Below are positions 6,273-7,470 of a stretch of DNA of 7,470 nucleotides, piece after piece. Made by a program: the position numbers and the translations under genes. The stretch lies in contig CANFOR010000139.1 of NCBI GenBank assembly GCA_947448675.1, forward strand, positions 1-7,470. Reading direction: 5' to 3'. The stretch's first letter is position 1. Every line of letters begins with the position of its first letter. Source of the DNA: Betaproteobacteria bacterium. Lineage in GTDB: Bacteria; Pseudomonadota; Gammaproteobacteria; Burkholderiales; Burkholderiaceae_C. Below the pieces are notes generated by a model that saw nothing but the letters and a program-made list of their open reading frames with translations, was not told the origin of the DNA and searched no databases.

Positions 6273-7436
6273 ATGAAGATTCACGAATACCAAGCCAAGG
6301 AACTCTTGCGCAATTTTGGCGTGCCGGTACCCCGCGGCATTCCAGCTTTTACCGTGCAAGAGGCCGTTGAGGCAGCACAAAAACTCGGTGGCCCGGTGTG
6401 GGTGGTCAAGGCGCAGATCCACGCGGGTGGCCGCGGCAAGGGCGGCGGTGTCAAGCTGGCGCGCTCGATTGAAGATGTGAAGAAAATTGCCGGCGAAATT
6501 TTGGGCATGCAGCTCAAAACCCACCAAACCAGCCCCGAAGGCCAAAAGGTGCGCCGGCTGCTGATTGAAGACGGCGCTGACATCAAAAAAGAATACTACG
6601 TGTCCCTGGTGACCGACCGTGCTTCGCAAAAGGTGGCCTTTATCGTGTCGTCGGAAGGCGGCATGGACATCGAAGAGGTGGCCCACAGCACCCCCGAGAA
6701 AATTTTGACCGAGCTGGTGGACCCGGCCACGGGCCTGAGCGCAGCTCAGGGCAAAAAGTTGGCGGGCGCCATTGGCGTGCCCGAAGCGTCGAGCGCGCAG
6801 TGCGTGGACATTCTACAAAAGCTCTACAAGTGCTACATGGAAACCGACGCCTCGTTGGTGGAAATCAACCCGATGATTTTGGAAGGCAATGGCGGTGTGA
6901 AGTGCATCGACGCCAAGTTCAACTTTGACCCGAACGCGCTATTTCGCCACCCGGAAATCGTGGCCTTCCGCGACTTAGATGAAGAAGACGCAGCTGAAAT
7001 CGAGGCCAGCAAGTTTGACCTGGCCTACATCAGCCTGGACGGCGACATTGGTTGCTTGGTCAACGGCGCAGGCCTGGCCATGGCGACCATGGACACCATC
7101 AAGCTGTTCGGCGGCGAGCCGGCCAACTTCCTCGACGTTGGCGGTGGCGCCACGACCGAGAAAGTGACCGAAGCCTTCAAGATCATGCTGAAGAACCCCA
7201 AGGTCAAGGCCATCATGGTCAACATTTTTGGCGGCATCATGAAGTGCGACACCATTGCCACCGGCGTGATTACCGCCTGCAAAGCCACCAACCTGGGCGT
7301 GCCCCTGGTGGTGCGCATGAAGGGTACCAACGAAGAGCTGGGCAAGAAGATGCTGGCCGAGAGCGGTCTGCCCATCATCAGCGCTGACACCATGGCCGAA
7401 GCGGCCCAGGCAGTCGTCAAGGCAGTGAAGGCTTAA
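6273..7436 (+). CDS. sucC: Succinyl-CoA synthetase (ADP-forming) beta subunit
   Basis: Beta subunit of the TCA-cycle enzyme that interconverts succinyl-CoA and succinate with ATP or GTP formation; it works as a complex with the alpha subunit SucD in the cytosol. It has 387 residues, the standard length. The ATP-grasp part (1-240) starts MKIHEYQAKELLRNFGVPVP and contains VVKAQIHAGGRGKGGGVKL (44-62, with K46 and the glycine loop 52-59), and the metal-site residues N199 (EINP) and D213 (CIDAKF), in register with E. coli SucC. The CoA-ligase-like part (240-387) shows GCLVNGAGLAMATMD (259-273), DVGGGAT (288-294), the phosphate loop NIFGGIMKCD (317-326) and VRMKGTN (347-353). The ATG at 6273 gives the conserved N-terminus; upstream is a modest GAGAAAG. 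sucD follows after 9 bp, so the two are co-transcribed. Nothing unusual in the coding sequence. Confidence 0.98.
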   Translation: MKIHEYQAKELLRNFGVPVPRGIPAFTVQEAVEAAQKLGGPVWVVKAQIHAGGRGKGGGVKLARSIEDVKKIAGEILGMQLKTHQTSPEGQKVRRLLIEDGADIKKEYYVSLVTDRASQKVAFIVSSEGGMDIEEVAHSTPEKILTELVDPATGLSAAQGKKLAGAIGVPEASSAQCVDILQKLYKCYMETDASLVEINPMILEGNGGVKCIDAKFNFDPNALFRHPEIVAFRDLDEEDAAEIEASKFDLAYISLDGDIGCLVNGAGLAMATMDTIKLFGGEPANFLDVGGGATTEKVTEAFKIMLKNPKVKAIMVNIFGGIMKCDTIATGVITACKATNLGVPLVVRMKGTNEELGKKMLAESGLPIISADTMAEAAQAVVKAVKA

Positions 7437-7445
7437 GGAAACACC

Positions 7446-7470
7446 ATGTCTATCTTCATCAACAAAGACA
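7446..7470 (+). CDS. sucD: Succinyl-CoA synthetase alpha subunit, 5' fragment
   Basis: Only the first eight codons are inside the window (MSIFINKD), which match the conserved start of SucD. An AAGGA at 7435-7439 overlaps the sucC stop and lies 6 nt before this ATG, so translation of the two subunits is probably coupled. The full protein would carry the phosphorylated histidine and the CoA site. Identification rests on this short peptide plus position after sucC. Confidence 0.9.

Overview
The window looks like chromosomal DNA from a betaproteobacterium of the Comamonadaceae type (relatives: Rhodoferax, Polaromonas, Acidovorax, Limnohabitans). This rests on the high-GC, third-position-biased coding sequence, the short-tailed RecA, the recA-recX-sucCD neighbourhood, the TctE-like kinase, and a dispersed AGCTAT...TAGC repeat type that I associate from memory with this family. 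There is no sign of phage, plasmid, transposon, CRISPR or RNA genes.

Layout from left to right. The 3' part of a membrane-anchored Mrr-like nuclease-fold gene (+) enters from the left edge. It converges on a minus-strand block read right to left: a MarR-family regulator, then an OmpR-type response regulator and its histidine kinase, the last two joined by a 4-bp overlap. The marR gene is divergent from recA, and the ~150-bp gap between them holds a MarR-type palindrome and a candidate LexA site. On the plus strand recA is followed by recX (SOS recombinase and its modulator). A minus-strand argC (arginine biosynthesis) lies convergent to recX and divergent from sucC. The window ends with sucC and the first codons of sucD (succinyl-CoA synthetase, TCA cycle).

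Most of this is core metabolism and DNA repair. The most notable signal is a ~50-bp repeat present three times in the same orientation: directly after recA (including its stop codon), directly after recX, and a third time inside argC. Over a 48-bp core the three align without gaps at 35/48, 34/48 and 32/48 identities. In argC the repeat lies antisense to the gene and exactly supplies codons 62-77 in frame, so it looks like an intergenic element that became protein-coding sequence.

The recA-recX pair probably forms one SOS-responsive transcription unit whose recX share is set by the intergenic repeat. The two-component pair has no transporter beside it, so its stimulus cannot be inferred. sucC and sucD are clearly one operon.
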